In this document: piece by piece, positions 53,365-62,519 of the stretch
How the letters are laid out: each line of letters opens with the position of its first letter
Position numbering within the stretch: the first letter of the stretch is position 1
Origin: Bacillus salacetis
GTDB lineage: Bacteria > Bacillota > Bacilli > Bacillales > Bacillaceae_B
Direction: 5' to 3'
DNA length: 63,761 nt
Assembly (NCBI RefSeq): GCF_003581585.1
Contig: NZ_QXIR01000027.1
Coordinates: 1-63,761 of the forward strand
Made by a program: the position numbers and the translations under genes
The notes under the pieces: model-generated
Told to the model about the DNA's origin: nothing
Database searches by the model: none
What the model saw: the letters and a program-made list of their open reading frames with translations, nothing else

Positions 53365-54090
53365 ATGTCAGCTTCTAGAGGAACGATCAATGAAATAAGC
53401 CTCTTCAGTAAAGAATTGAATGAAGAAATTAACATGCTTGTCTATTTGCCTCCTTCCTATTCGCCATTATATAAATATTCTTTATTAATCTGTCAGGACG
53501 GGAAGGATTATTTCCAATTAGGAAGGCTCCCAAGGCTGGCTGATGAATTGATCGGCAATCAGGAAATTGAAAATATGATCATCGTTGCAATCCCCTATAA
53601 GGATGTCCATGACCGCCGCAGGAAGTACCACCCGGACGGTGAAGAGAATGCGGCCTATATCAGGTTTTTAGGCCATGAACTAGTGCCATACCTTGATGAA
53701 CAATATCCTGTGTACCATATGGGGATGGGAAGGGCACTGATAGGTGATTCACTTGGTGCTTCTGTATCTTTGATGGCCGCATTAAAATATCCTAATACTT
53801 TTGGAAAGGTCATCCTCCAGTCACCTTTTGTCAATGATAAAGTCCTTGACGCAGTAAAGCGGAATGGACAGCCTCATCTATTGGATATCTACCATATCAT
53901 CGGGAAAGGTGAAACCGAGGTCAAGACCACAAACGGGGAAACCGCTGATTTCCTGAGCCCGAACAGGGAGCTTCATGAACTGTTTGAGAAAGAGAATTTC
54001 TCCACCTTTTATGAGGAATTCGACGGAGACCATACCTGGAAGCATTGGCAGCCAGACTTAAAGCGTGCGCTAAAGCATATGTTCTCATAA
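53365..54090 (+). CDS. yjcH: Esterase-like alpha/beta hydrolase YjcH
   Basis: 241 residues of the esterase D type. The start at ATG 53365 follows AAGGAGG. The nucleophile elbow reads IGDSLGASVSL (Ser near 130); the His is in FDGDHTWKHW near the C-terminus. YjcH, YjcG and YjcF are consecutive here as in B. subtilis. Substrate unknown. Confidence 0.85.
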   Translation: MSASRGTINEISLFSKELNEEINMLVYLPPSYSPLYKYSLLICQDGKDYFQLGRLPRLADELIGNQEIENMIIVAIPYKDVHDRRRKYHPDGEENAAYIRFLGHELVPYLDEQYPVYHMGMGRALIGDSLGASVSLMAALKYPNTFGKVILQSPFVNDKVLDAVKRNGQPHLLDIYHIIGKGETEVKTTNGETADFLSPNRELHELFEKENFSTFYEEFDGDHTWKHWQPDLKRALKHMFS

Positions 54091-54396
54091 GACATCAGAA
54101 AGTATGGCATAATAATTATTGTCATTCTAATTCATTTTCCATTTACTTTTCGGCACCTCTGAATGGATGCCTGGCAGGGAACAATTCAGAGGCTGGCAAA
54201 GCTTCATGAATTGTTTTCCCAGGCAAGATATATGAAGAATGACTGAATGCTTGCCTGGTAACAAACCTTCTCTTAAACTCGCTATCAGAATACCACCTTT
54301 CGCTCTAGTTAATTTCTTACTTTTTTGTGCTATAATAACTGATATATTAAATTATTTTGAATTTATCGAACTTCTCGAACTAAGGAGGTAACATTT
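54091..54396 (+). other. Gap with a long imperfect hairpin
   Basis: TGCCTGG...GAACAATTCA (54168-54188) pairs with TGAATTGTT...CCAGGCA (54207-54225), about 17 base pairs with a small internal bulge. No T run follows, so it is not a standard terminator. A TATAAT (54331-54336 region) for yjcG lies downstream. No gene in these 306 bases. Confidence 0.45.
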
Positions 54397-54912
54397 ATGA
54401 ATTATGGTGTCGTTATTTTTCCATCTAAATCGCTTCAGGATAAAGCCAATGCCTACAGGAAGCGTTATGATCCCCATTACGCGCTAATCACTCCCCACTT
54501 GACTCTTAAGAATGTTTTTTCTGCAGATGATAGTGAAATAAAGGACATTGCCAACAAGTTAAGGGACATCGCCAAGAATTATGATCCGTTCAACCTGAAA
54601 GTCTACAGGGTCAGTTCTTTTCAGCCGGTGAACAATGTTATCTACTTCAAAGTGGAGTCCACTCCCGAATTGGAAGGACTGCATGATGACATGCACTCTC
54701 CTGAGTTCAATGGTCAAGAACCGGAATATGCATTCGTGCCGCACATCACCGTAGCCCAAAACCTCTCGGATGATGAACACTCGGACGTATTCGGTTCCCT
54801 CAGAATGATGGGGGTCGATTATCAAGAAACAGTGGATCGTTTCCACCTGCTCTATCAGCTTGAAAATGGCTCATGGACAGTATATGAAACATTCCGCCTG
54901 GGAAAGGAATAG
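54397..54912 (+). CDS. yjcG: 2H phosphoesterase superfamily protein YjcG
   Basis: 171 residues. Two HxT motifs, [10 protein letters not shown] (near 31) and [10 protein letters not shown] (near 112), define the 2'-5' RNA ligase/2H phosphoesterase fold. It starts behind AAGGAGG. Structure of the B. subtilis homologue is known but the substrate is not. Confidence 0.9.
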   Translation: MNYGVVIFPSKSLQDKANAYRKRYDPHYALITPHLTLKNVFSADDSEIKDIANKLRDIAKNYDPFNLKVYRVSSFQPVNNVIYFKVESTPELEGLHDDMHSPEFNGQEPEYAFVPHITVAQNLSDDEHSDVFGSLRMMGVDYQETVDRFHLLYQLENGSWTVYETFRLGKE

Positions 54913-54918
54913 ACTGCT

Positions 54919-55344
54919 TTGGAAATGATTCTAGTGAAAACCGACAAAGAACTGAATGATGCCATGCTTGTCCGCAAAGAAGTATTTGTTGGTGAACAGA
55001 ACGTACCTTTAGAAGAAGAAATAGATGAATTCGAGAACTCTTCCGCTCATTTTGTCTTGTATGATGAGAGGGAACCAGTCGGTGCCGGAAGATTTCGTGT
55101 AAAGGATGGCCAAGGAAAAGTCGAACGTATATGTGTACTTTCCAGTGCACGCGGAAAAGGCGCCGGGAAACTGATCATGAATTTCATAGAGGATCATGCG
55201 AGAAGCAAGGATATCCCTGCCTTGATCCTGAATGCACAGACACATGCCATTCCATTCTATGAAAATCTTGGCTACTCTGTTACATCAGGTGAATTCCTCG
55301 ATGCCGGGATTCCCCATAAATCCATGAAAAAAGAATTGAAATAA
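54919..55344 (+). CDS. yjcF: GNAT acetyltransferase YjcF
   Basis: 141 residues from TTG 54919, or 139 from ATG 54925; neither has a perfect ribosome site. VRKEVFVGEQNVPLEEEIDE is the YjcF/ElaA-like start, and ICVLSSARGKGAGKLIM is the acetyl-CoA loop. 6 bases after yjcG, so co-transcribed. Substrate unknown. Confidence 0.88.
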   Translation: MEMILVKTDKELNDAMLVRKEVFVGEQNVPLEEEIDEFENSSAHFVLYDEREPVGAGRFRVKDGQGKVERICVLSSARGKGAGKLIMNFIEDHARSKDIPALILNAQTHAIPFYENLGYSVTSGEFLDAGIPHKSMKKELK

Positions 55345-55346
55345 GT

Positions 55347-55384
55347 ACAACCGTGTTCCTATGCTGGAACACGGTTGTTTTTTG
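55347..55384 (+). terminator. Terminator of yjcGF
   Basis: ACAACCGTGTTCC and GGAACACGGTTGT form a 13-bp stem followed by TTTTT. Confidence 0.85.
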
Positions 55385-55472
55385 TTCCAAGTCATCTTAA
55401 CAACTGAATAAATCTCCAGGGTTTTGTTGAGAATGAATAATAAATAACTCAATTGGAAACGGGAGAAACACT

Positions 55473-56147
55473 ATGGATTATTTGGAAATTGCCTTTGAAC
55501 TTATCGTGGGCTTTGTTGCACTTCTTATATTGACTAAAGTATTGGGAAAGACACAGATCTCACAGATTACTCCTTTCGATTTCATATCAGCGATTATCCT
55601 TGGGGAACTTGTGGGAAATTCTCTTTATGATAATAAGGAAGGGGTAAAAGAAATCCTTTTTGCCATTTCGATCTGGGGCGGTTTGATTTTTCTTACTGAG
55701 AAGCTCACGCAACGGTCACGTAGGTTAAGGCATCTGTTTGAAAATACCCCATCCATCATCATCAGAAAAGGGCAGATCGAATTTAAGGAATTGAAAAAGA
55801 ATCACCTCGATCTCAATCAGCTTCAGCAGCTGCTGCGTGCAAAAGACGTATTTTCCGTGCGTGAATGTGAGTATGCCATCCTTGAGACTGATGGAAGCTT
55901 GAGTGTTATTAAGAAACCGTTGTATGCTTCTGTACAAAAACAGGATTTAAATCTTGCACCTGCGTCGGCAGCCATCCCCATTTCGGTTATCCTCGACGGA
56001 GAAATCATTTATGATAACTTGAAGATGATCGATGTCGATGAAAATTGGCTGGTCAGTGAACTTCACAAGAAAGGATTCACGTCTGCAAGGGACGTTTTGT
56101 TTGGTGAATGGCAGGATGGAAAAGAGTTGCTGCTTCAAGGCTACTAA
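55473..56147 (+). CDS. DUF421 membrane protein (YetF-like)
   Basis: 224 residues: three N-terminal transmembrane helices (about 5-80, with KVLGKTQISQITPFDFI) and a cytoplasmic beta-rich domain with RECEYAILETDGSLSVIKK and LDGEIIYDNLKMID. A paralogue sits in the spoVA operon at 58527. YetF-type proteins are membrane proteins of uncertain role. Confidence 0.88.
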   Translation: MDYLEIAFELIVGFVALLILTKVLGKTQISQITPFDFISAIILGELVGNSLYDNKEGVKEILFAISIWGGLIFLTEKLTQRSRRLRHLFENTPSIIIRKGQIEFKELKKNHLDLNQLQQLLRAKDVFSVRECEYAILETDGSLSVIKKPLYASVQKQDLNLAPASAAIPISVILDGEIIYDNLKMIDVDENWLVSELHKKGFTSARDVLFGEWQDGKELLLQGY

Positions 56148-56326
56148 ATCTTTTTGTAAGGCCTGTTAATGTGAACTTATTGCCACCCCGTTGTACCTGC
56201 AAATTCCTGCTAAGCAGGGATTAAAGATCTGGTCTTTCTTTTCACAGGAGAAAACCCAGGATCTTTTCACAAAGCACCAATTTTGGCAAAACGCGAAAAA
56301 AATAAAAAGGCCTCTTGGGCCCTCTC

Positions 56327-57211
56327 CTATTTACTAATATATATCTTATTCTTTTCCAGAGTGACCTTCAATATTCCATCACTCACTAACTTGGTAAGAT
56401 AAGCTGTGAAGCTTGTTCGATAAAGTAAATACTGTCCAAGTGACCCGGCATCAATTCCGTTTAGATCCAGGAACTCCTTCAGCATACAATCGAAATCCCG
56501 CTTGCTGTTTCCTGCAATATCTATTATCTGGCCCAATAATTTGTTATGTAATGAGATGTTCGCTTCAATAGTGGCCGTTATATCTCTCTCCAGCTCACCA
56601 TGCCCGGGTACAGCCCCTTCAACCGAAAGGCTCATTATTCTTTCCAGTGTCTCAATTGTTCTCTGGGCATCTGTAATAAATGGAACGATATGTTTTTCCA
56701 AAGCTTCCTGCCCGAAGTAAGAATCAGCAGCGAAAAGAATATCGTTATACACAATGCCCGCTTGTCCGATGCTGTGCCCTGGAAGATGAAGGGCTTCCAG
56801 TTTGAATGCCCCTACTTTCATTTCTCCAGGTGAAAACCATTCATCAATTTCTACCGGCTTTCCTTCCAGAAATTTGTTCCTTAATTCCTTCAATGGGAAT
56901 GCCCCATTCCATAAATATACCGGTTCCAGCAATGGATTTTCCATAATGGCTTTCTCGAATACGGGAGCAAATAATTTTATTCCCTTTTTCTTCAAGTAAG
57001 AGGCTCCTCCAAAGTGATCAGTATGGGCATGTGTAATAATGCAGTAATCCAAAGGAAGGTTCTCCTGCAGCAAGATTTTAAGCATTTTTTTTATGGAAGA
57101 ATCATCGATTCCTGTATCGATGAGCATCCCTTCCCCCTCGTTGAGGATATACCCTGCATTGACCGCAGAAGAAAAATAATAGCAGTTTTCATTGATTTTT
57201 CTCAGTTCCAA
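56327..57211 (-). CDS. MBL-fold metallohydrolase
   Basis: 294 residues. The zinc-binding HxHxDH is in IITHAHTDHFGG (near 60), further ligands in HLPGHSIGQAG, the aspartate in FAADSYFG, and the last histidine in VPGHGELE. The C-terminal 80 residues form a winged-helix-like extension seen in hydroxyacylglutathione-hydrolase-like members. Substrate unknown; single gene. Confidence 0.88.
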   Translation of the reverse strand: MELRKINENCYYFSSAVNAGYILNEGEGMLIDTGIDDSSIKKMLKILLQENLPLDYCIITHAHTDHFGGASYLKKKGIKLFAPVFEKAIMENPLLEPVYLWNGAFPLKELRNKFLEGKPVEIDEWFSPGEMKVGAFKLEALHLPGHSIGQAGIVYNDILFAADSYFGQEALEKHIVPFITDAQRTIETLERIMSLSVEGAVPGHGELERDITATIEANISLHNKLLGQIIDIAGNSKRDFDCMLKEFLDLNGIDAGSLGQYLLYRTSFTAYLTKLVSDGILKVTLEKNKIYISK

Positions 57212-57234
57212 GGGAAATACATCCTTTCCGTTTT

Positions 57235-57501
57235 TTATACATATTCGTTAACGTACTTCCCTTTTCCTGTAATATCTGCTAAAAACTCAGATGAAATGTG
57301 TTCACTCTTGCTGCTTCTTTTTCGATTCCCGAATTTTTCTATATTACCGTCTGAAAGAGAACCATCGTATTGCTGGTCTTTATTCACCAGCGGACGGATC
57401 CTAGTGACGGGCATAAATGTAAAAGGGTCGTAATCCTTGCTGATTTCACGCTCCGCATACTGCATATATTGATAATGAGGGACCGGTGCAATGTATCCCA
57501 T
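57235..57501 (-). CDS. Small protein MGYIAPVPHYQY..., function unknown
   Basis: 88 residues from ATG 57501, which has GCGAGGTGA 5 bases upstream; the much longer open frame has no start signal. The N-terminus is aromatic-rich (HYQYMQYAEREISKDYDPFT, FMPVTRIRP) and the C-terminus charged. Similar short proteins occur in Bacillus as I recall, but I cannot name the family. Confidence 0.6.
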   Translation of the reverse strand: MGYIAPVPHYQYMQYAEREISKDYDPFTFMPVTRIRPLVNKDQQYDGSLSDGNIEKFGNRKRSSKSEHISSEFLADITGKGKYVNEYV

Positions 57502-57877
57502 TATACTCACCTCGCTTTTCATTTCATTTCCCGCTCGAGAATAAACATAAACTCTCTTTCTATTACTATTAAATACGGAGAAGAGTATGCATTTGCGCGG
57601 GTGAAAAGAAATTTTTTTGAGTATTGTACTTTTTATGAAGTAATGACGATTGTGTGATTGACCTTTCATTGTTGCCATATCTGTTTCAATAAATGGTTTA
57701 TTCATCATTATTTCTCTTATTTGCCTGGTACCTGGCGCCCTCCCTCCATTCCATCTCACTTGCCTTGGCTCCGCTCCTTTGTGATGGTGCTTCCTTCCAT
57801 ATATTCAATTGTGCCAGGTAGACCGTGCGGGGTGTTCATACCTTCCCATCGTCCCACTGGAAGCAACCCATTCAAAA

Positions 57878-57917
57878 CCAGCGGGCCCCCTCTATCCTTT
57901 AGAGGAGGCCCGCTGGT
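57878..57917. terminator. Terminator of spoVIF
   Basis: ACCAGCGGGCC and GGCCCGCTGGT enclose a second small stem; TTTT on either strand. The rest of 57502-57877 contains only short ORFs without good ribosome sites. Confidence 0.75.
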
Positions 57918-57928
57918 TTTTGCTTGCA

Positions 57929-58192
57929 CTATTTCTTTTCGTTATTGATCATTTGTGAGAGTGTCCCAAAATCCAGCTGCTTGCCGTCATTTACAATGGA
58001 TTTTACAATTTTGTCTTCCGTTTCTTTGTTTACTGGTTTATGGGCAATCTGTGATACACGCTGGATCACACCCCGGACCGTTTGTTCATCCTTGAAATTT
58101 GCATTTTGGAGAGAACTGGCTAATTCAAATACATCATTCATATTGACACCGGTCTTCTTTTCGATATTCTTAAAGAAGTTATTATTATTCAT
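57929..58192 (-). CDS. spoVIF: Stage VI sporulation protein F
   Basis: 87 residues (FFKNIEKKTGVNMNDVFELA, RGVIQRVSQIAHKPVNKETE, DFGTLSQMINNEKK), matching SpoVIF (YjcC). In B. subtilis it controls late coat assembly and GerE-dependent genes in the mother cell. It lies between coat genes, as in B. subtilis. Confidence 0.92.
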   Translation of the reverse strand: MNNNNFFKNIEKKTGVNMNDVFELASSLQNANFKDEQTVRGVIQRVSQIAHKPVNKETEDKIVKSIVNDGKQLDFGTLSQMINNEKK

Positions 58193-58276
58193 TGGGTAAA
58201 CGCCTCCTTCATAGCTAATATATAGTATGAGGCGCTGCCCATTTGGTGCCTATTCAACACCCGGAAACCAAAAAAT

Positions 58277-58322
58277 GAAGCTGAAGCAGCGGTGCCATGG
58301 CGCAGCCGTTTGCTTCAGCTTC
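58277..58322 (-). terminator. Terminator of yjcZ-like gene
   Basis: GAAGCTGAAGCA and TGCTTCAGCTTC pair across an inner GC-rich hairpin; ATTTTTT follows on the minus strand. Confidence 0.75.
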
Positions 58323-58344
58323 GGTTCCGAACTTCTTCTAAGCG

Positions 58345-58461
58345 TCAGCAATAAAAGCTTGCGCCAACGATGATCAAGAGAATGAACAGGACAACAATCA
58401 AGACGAAAGTTGATCCATAATTGTATCCTGGATATCCACAGCCATAACCATATCCATACAT
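58345..58461 (-). CDS. YjcZ-family sporulation membrane peptide
   Basis: 38 residues: [19 protein letters not shown] followed by a single hydrophobic helix [19 protein letters not shown]. The Gly/Tyr head plus C-terminal helix is typical of YjcZ/SscA-type spore coat-associated peptides. AGAGGTGA precedes the start. Mother-cell expression is expected. Confidence 0.85.
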   Translation of the reverse strand: MYGYGYGCGYPGYNYGSTFVLIVVLFILLIIVGASFYC

Positions 58462-58526
58462 AGTTATCACCTCTCTTTGTACCTTGCTTCTATAGTATAT
58501 GTAGAGATGATCACCTATGTTTGGGC

Positions 58527-59225
58527 TTAGGACGGCTGTTCACCTGTCCAGTCAAATAAATCGATCGTCAACTGTCCTGACGTATCTGCCTGGGCAAGGA
58601 ACACATTCTCCAAAGGAACCTTCCTTTGCTTAAGTTGGAGGCGGAGCCACTCTTCACTGAATCCCAACTGCCTCAGGCCTTGAATGTCAATTTCTCCATC
58701 GGTGATCACAGGCTGGATTTGTATCATCTTGCCGGTGTAATGAAAAAAGTCTTCATACAGAAGCGGCTGTTTTTCCTTCTTCAGCAGCACACTTAACTCA
58801 CCATTGGTATCAAGGGAGGCATACTGGACATCAGATGCTCGGAAAATATTCCTCTTTCTTAATTGTTCAAGCAGTTCATCAATTGAAATCTTTTCTTTCT
58901 TAAGTGCGTCCTCTAAGATGTTTCCGTTCTCAATGAATATTGTGGGAGTTCCTTCAATGAAATGCCTGAACTTCATACTTTTTAATGATATTAACGAAAA
59001 TACAAATGGAACCGAAAACCAAAGAAGGATACTCATGAGGCCTTCCAGCAGCTTCAATTCCAAATCCATGGACAGTGTCCCAGCGATACTGCCCACTGTG
59101 ATGCCTGTGATATATTCAAAAAATGAAAGCTGTGAAAGCTGTTTTTTTCCGAGCAATTTTGTAATAAAGAACAATGCCGCAAGAATGAATAAGCTCCTGA
59201 GGGCAACCTCTATATATTCGGACAC
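58527..59225 (-). CDS. DUF421 protein of the spoVA-type operon
   Basis: 232 residues: three N-terminal helices ([20 protein letters not shown] motif) and a cytoplasmic domain ([20 protein letters not shown]). It starts 6 bases before the spoVAEb stop is reached in the same transcript, so it is the last gene of the operon. DUF421 genes are a recurring part of the spoVA2-type operons in Bacillus. Confidence 0.88.
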   Translation of the reverse strand: MSEYIEVALRSLFILAALFFITKLLGKKQLSQLSFFEYITGITVGSIAGTLSMDLELKLLEGLMSILLWFSVPFVFSLISLKSMKFRHFIEGTPTIFIENGNILEDALKKEKISIDELLEQLRKRNIFRASDVQYASLDTNGELSVLLKKEKQPLLYEDFFHYTGKMIQIQPVITDGEIDIQGLRQLGFSEEWLRLQLKQRKVPLENVFLAQADTSGQLTIDLFDWTGEQPS

Positions 59226-59231
59226 ATACCC

Positions 59232-59588
59232 TCACCCTTTCGGCTTGAAAATCAAAGCACCCAGAAAGCCGAAAATGATGGCTGCCGAAATACCTGAGCT
59301 TGTCACTTCGAACATCCCCGTAAGAACTCCTACCAGACCATGCTGATCTGCTTCCTGCATTGCTCCTTGAACCAAAGCATTCCCGAAGGAGGTGATTGGA
59401 ATGGTCGCTCCAGCCCCCGCGAAGTCAATCAAAGGCTCATATAAACCAAAACCGGACAATACCGCTCCGATGACAACAAGTAAACTCAGCGTGTGAGCTG
59501 GTGTAAGTTTCGCAACATCAAATAATAACTGCCCGATTACGCAGATGATGCCCCCTATCAAGAATGCCCAAAAAAACATAGCCAGCAT
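59232..59588 (-). CDS. spoVAEb: Stage V sporulation protein AE (SpoVAEb)
   Basis: 118 residues with three to four helices ([49 protein letters not shown]). SpoVA membrane proteins form the channel for Ca-dipicolinic acid in the spore inner membrane. GGAGGGG precedes the start. Follows spoVAD by 26 bases. Confidence 0.93.
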   Translation of the reverse strand: MLAMFFWAFLIGGIICVIGQLLFDVAKLTPAHTLSLLVVIGAVLSGFGLYEPLIDFAGAGATIPITSFGNALVQGAMQEADQHGLVGVLTGMFEVTSSGISAAIIFGFLGALIFKPKG

Positions 59589-59614
59589 AAGCTGCCCCTC
59601 CTTTCATTCTCATA

Positions 59615-60631
59615 CTACCTATACTCAATCGACACAGCATGGGCTATGCAGGGAATGGACTCACCCTGCTGAAAAGTGAGCGGAGATAACAGTGCTCCGG
59701 TCGCAATCATTAATATCTTCTTATACACTCCGCTTTTCATCTGGTTTAACAGATGTCCATATAAGACCGTGGCGGAACATCCTGGACCGCTCGCCCCGGA
59801 CTGAACAGGCTGATCCTGTCCATAAATCAGCAGTCCGCAATCCTGGAATTGAGTTTCATCCAGTGTGATACCTTCTTTCTGAAGCAGCTCCTGGGTGGTC
59901 TTCCGCCCTATTTTAGCCAGGTCCCCGGTTATGACTAGATCATAATAAGACGGATCCCTGCCTAAGTCCTTGAAGTGTGCAGTTATGGTATCCGCTGCTG
60001 CAGGTGCCATTGCACCTCCCATATTGAAGGGATCTGTCAATCCCATATCAATTACTTTACCGATTGTAGCTGAAGTGACCCGGGGTCCCGGGGAGGAACC
60101 AGGACTGCTTTTCCCGATAAGTGAATACCCTGCCCCTGTCACCGTCCATTGGGCTGTAGGCGGTTTTTGGCCTCCATACTCTGTAGGATAACGGAATTGC
60201 TTTTCTACAGCAGAATTATGGCTTGAAGCACCGGTAACAATGTAATCTGCCCCTCCGGTATCTACGAGATAGGAAGCCAATGCAAGGCCTTCCATCGAAG
60301 TAGAACAGGCTCCGAATAATCCAAGGTAAGGGATTTCGTTTGTCCGTGCTGCAAAAGATGAAGGTGTTATTTGATTTATTAAATCTCCCGAAAGGAAGAA
60401 TTTCACCTGGTCTTCACGGATTCCGCCTTTCTCTACAGCCAGTTTGACGGCATCTTCAATCATCAGCCGGTTGGCTTTTTCATACGTTTCCTCCCCCATC
60501 CACAAATCTTCATAGAAGCGGTCGAAGTCTTCAGACAGCCTCCCTTTCTTTTCGAATGGGCCGCCGACCACTCCTGTCGAAATGATGGAAGGGGGATTTT
60601 GAAATTCCCATGATTGTGCACCTTTTAACAT
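59615..60631 (-). CDS. spoVAD: Stage V sporulation protein AD
   Basis: 338 residues from ATG 60631, which overlaps the spoVAC stop by one base (TAATG-type junction). Thiolase-fold protein that binds Ca-DPA; GLFGACSTSMEGLALAS holds the thiolase-like cysteine and GPGCSATVLYGHL the C-terminal motif. Needed for DPA uptake and release. Confidence 0.95.
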   Translation of the reverse strand: MLKGAQSWEFQNPPSIISTGVVGGPFEKKGRLSEDFDRFYEDLWMGEETYEKANRLMIEDAVKLAVEKGGIREDQVKFFLSGDLINQITPSSFAARTNEIPYLGLFGACSTSMEGLALASYLVDTGGADYIVTGASSHNSAVEKQFRYPTEYGGQKPPTAQWTVTGAGYSLIGKSSPGSSPGPRVTSATIGKVIDMGLTDPFNMGGAMAPAAADTITAHFKDLGRDPSYYDLVITGDLAKIGRKTTQELLQKEGITLDETQFQDCGLLIYGQDQPVQSGASGPGCSATVLYGHLLNQMKSGVYKKILMIATGALLSPLTFQQGESIPCIAHAVSIEYR

Positions 60632-61101
60632 TATACAACCCCCCATTTAATTAGAAGCGTTTTGATCAATGCGATAACAAACGCTGAAAAAACCCCAAAA
60701 ACAATAACGGACCCTGCAAGCTTAAAGATATTGCCTCCTACTCCAAGTACGAGCCCCTCTGTCCTATGTTCGATTGCAGCGGAAATCACCGCATTACCAA
60801 ACCCTGTAACCGGGACAGCACTTCCTGCTCCGGCAAACTGGCCGATATGGTCATAAATGCCAAAGCCTGTGAGCAGCATTGAAAAAAACACCATTGTTGC
60901 TACCGTTGGGTTACCGGCTGTTTGTTCCGTAAAATTGAAGAAGTAGATATAAAAGTAAGTGACTACCTGTCCGATCAAACAGATAAAACCACCGACAAAA
61001 AATGCTTTGACACAATTCAACAATACAGGACGCTTGGTTTCATGCTTTTGTTCAAGCTTTGCAAACTGTTTCTGCTGCGGAGTTTTTTGTTTCTTTCCCA
61101 T
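60631..61101 (-). CDS. spoVAC: Stage V sporulation protein AC
   Basis: 156 residues with a Lys/Gln-rich head and about four helices (AFFVGGFICLIGQVVTYFYI; GQFAGAGSAVPVTGFGNAVI). SpoVAC is described as the mechanosensitive DPA channel. It follows the lipoprotein gene by 13 bases and overlaps spoVAD. Confidence 0.95.
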   Translation of the reverse strand: MGKKQKTPQQKQFAKLEQKHETKRPVLLNCVKAFFVGGFICLIGQVVTYFYIYFFNFTEQTAGNPTVATMVFFSMLLTGFGIYDHIGQFAGAGSAVPVTGFGNAVISAAIEHRTEGLVLGVGGNIFKLAGSVIVFGVFSAFVIALIKTLLIKWGVV

Positions 61102-61114
61102 AACATGCTCCTTT

Positions 61115-61582
61115 CTAGGTTAGCTCCTCTTTCAGCTTGATGATTTCCTGGAATCTCTTTTCCGCATCTTTATTGGAGATGGAATTTTTCTCAATTTTGT
61201 CTTTAAGTCTTACTGTTTCCAAAAATATTTTATAATCACTGGAAACAATGAACTTTTCATCCGGGAATTTTTTTTCAAGCTTCCTTGTCATCTTTTTTTC
61301 AATTGCCTTCATATGGAAGCGATCGGAATGCTTCACCTTATAGGAAACCAAAATCTCCTTTTTCCCTTCAATGACTGCAACATCATAAAGCTCAGGGAGC
61401 TTTGCTATTTCCTTTTTCACAGCATGTCCGACACTGTCTGTTTCCGGATTTTCCATCAATTCAACCGGAGGCGGGTCTGTGACTTTGATTAGTGCCCCCC
61501 TGCTGTCCTTCCCGTCTTCCTCATTGACAGCACACCCAGCCAGTAACATGATAACCATAAGACTTAACCATTGCTTATTCAT
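61115..61582 (-). CDS. YhcN/YlaJ-family spore lipoprotein
   Basis: 155 residues. A lipoprotein signal with lipobox LLAGC (Cys near 17) leads to a charged YhcN/YlaJ domain (DSVGHAVKKEIAKLPELYDV, AVIEGKKEILVSYKVKH). First gene of the spoVA-type operon here; the same family heads the spoVA2mob operons of heat-resistant Bacillus. Predicted in the spore inner membrane. Confidence 0.87.
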   Translation of the reverse strand: MNKQWLSLMVIMLLAGCAVNEEDGKDSRGALIKVTDPPPVELMENPETDSVGHAVKKEIAKLPELYDVAVIEGKKEILVSYKVKHSDRFHMKAIEKKMTRKLEKKFPDEKFIVSSDYKIFLETVRLKDKIEKNSISNKDAEKRFQEIIKLKEELT

Positions 61583-61699
61583 AAAATCCCCCCGGGCTTT
61601 TCAATGTTCATACTACAGAATTTGAAGTGTGATGCAGTATGGAAACCAATTATTGTATTCATATCTTCTGCAAGTGGCCGTTTTTTTATGAATAAAAAA

Positions 61700-61748
61700 A
61701 GACTGATGCCCAATATCTAAACTCCTTGAGTTTATTGAGCTTCAGTCT
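61700..61748 (-). terminator. Branched terminator of the 38-aa gene
   Basis: AGACTGA and TCAGTCT close a structure that contains the inner hairpin AAACTC-AAG-GAGTTT; T7 follows on the minus strand. Confidence 0.6.
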
Positions 61749-61782
61749 GAATGATATTTTTTACAGAAACTTACATATTGTA

Positions 61783-61899
61783 TTAACCGTTATTTCTTCT
61801 CTTTCTTTTGCCGCAGCCGCAGCCTTTTTTCTTTCTCTTGGGTGAGACCATCTTAAGATTTGACTCATTTGAATTAGTTGACACAGATTTCTTCATCAT
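61783..61899 (-). CDS. 38-residue Lys/Arg- and Cys-rich protein
   Basis: MMKKSVSTNSNESNLKMVSP then KRKKKGCGCGKRKRRNNG. TAAGGAGGAAG is upstream, 10 bases from this frame's ATG; a nearer ATG gives only a 10-codon frame. Its own terminator follows. The basic KKKGCGCGKRKRR tail and its place between spore genes suggest a coat or core protein; not recognised. Confidence 0.5.
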   Translation of the reverse strand: MMKKSVSTNSNESNLKMVSPKRKKKGCGCGKRKRRNNG

Positions 61900-62003
61900 T
61901 CATTTTCTTCCTCCTTAAATGACGAAACTCAGTTGACAAGTTCTATGCAAAACTTACATATACCATAATAATATGCAGCTTCTGCAACGCTTGTTCTCTG
62001 AAA

Positions 62004-62357
62004 TCAAGAAATCCATCTTTGTATCACTGTTTCAATGATCGAGGCAAATCCAGCAGCCGCCAAAATGACCAGCAGAGGATTTGCTACTGCCGGGAGAAAG
62101 ATAAATAATGCATAAAGACCGCCTGCTGCCCAGATACCAGTGCACCAATAACAGCTGAGAAGCTCACCGATCCAGCCCCTGATCAGCGTTTGCTTAGGAA
62201 CCAGATATACTTCCAGTTTGCCCCGTTCATCCTTTTCTTCAACCTCATCGAAAAATGGCGACCTCAGGAATTCTGTAATTTTGTCATATACAATCAGATG
62301 AGTCAGCCGAAATACAGCCAAACCCATAATTATTAACTGTAACAAAGTCAGTTCCAC
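62004..62357 (-). CDS. yjcA: DUF1360 sporulation protein YjcA
   Basis: 117 residues with three helices: FRLTHLIVYD near the start, ELLSCYWCTGIWAAGGLYAL and a C-terminal helix pair. The CYWC pair is the DUF1360 signature. Divergent from cotZ. Sporulation-specific in B. subtilis. Confidence 0.88.
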   Translation of the reverse strand: MELTLLQLIIMGLAVFRLTHLIVYDKITEFLRSPFFDEVEEKDERGKLEVYLVPKQTLIRGWIGELLSCYWCTGIWAAGGLYALFIFLPAVANPLLVILAAAGFASIIETVIQRWIS

Positions 62358-62519
62358 TTAGTGTGCTCCTTTTCTTATGGATTAAAACTGCTATGGTCTT
62401 ATGGACAGCTGCCGCAACGCCTATTTTCCCGAAAAAGGGCTAATATCCGTAACTTAAACCCCTTGGCTACAATATGTTATTAGTGTAGCGATAAACAATT
62501 AAAAGGAGGCCTTTTCAAT

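Noticed and set aside
57742..57840. 27-residue minus-strand ORF MNTPHGLPGTIEYMEGSTIT...
   Set aside because: Ribosome site too close to the ATG, no terminator and no match that I recognise; may be a gene remnant but cannot be supported.
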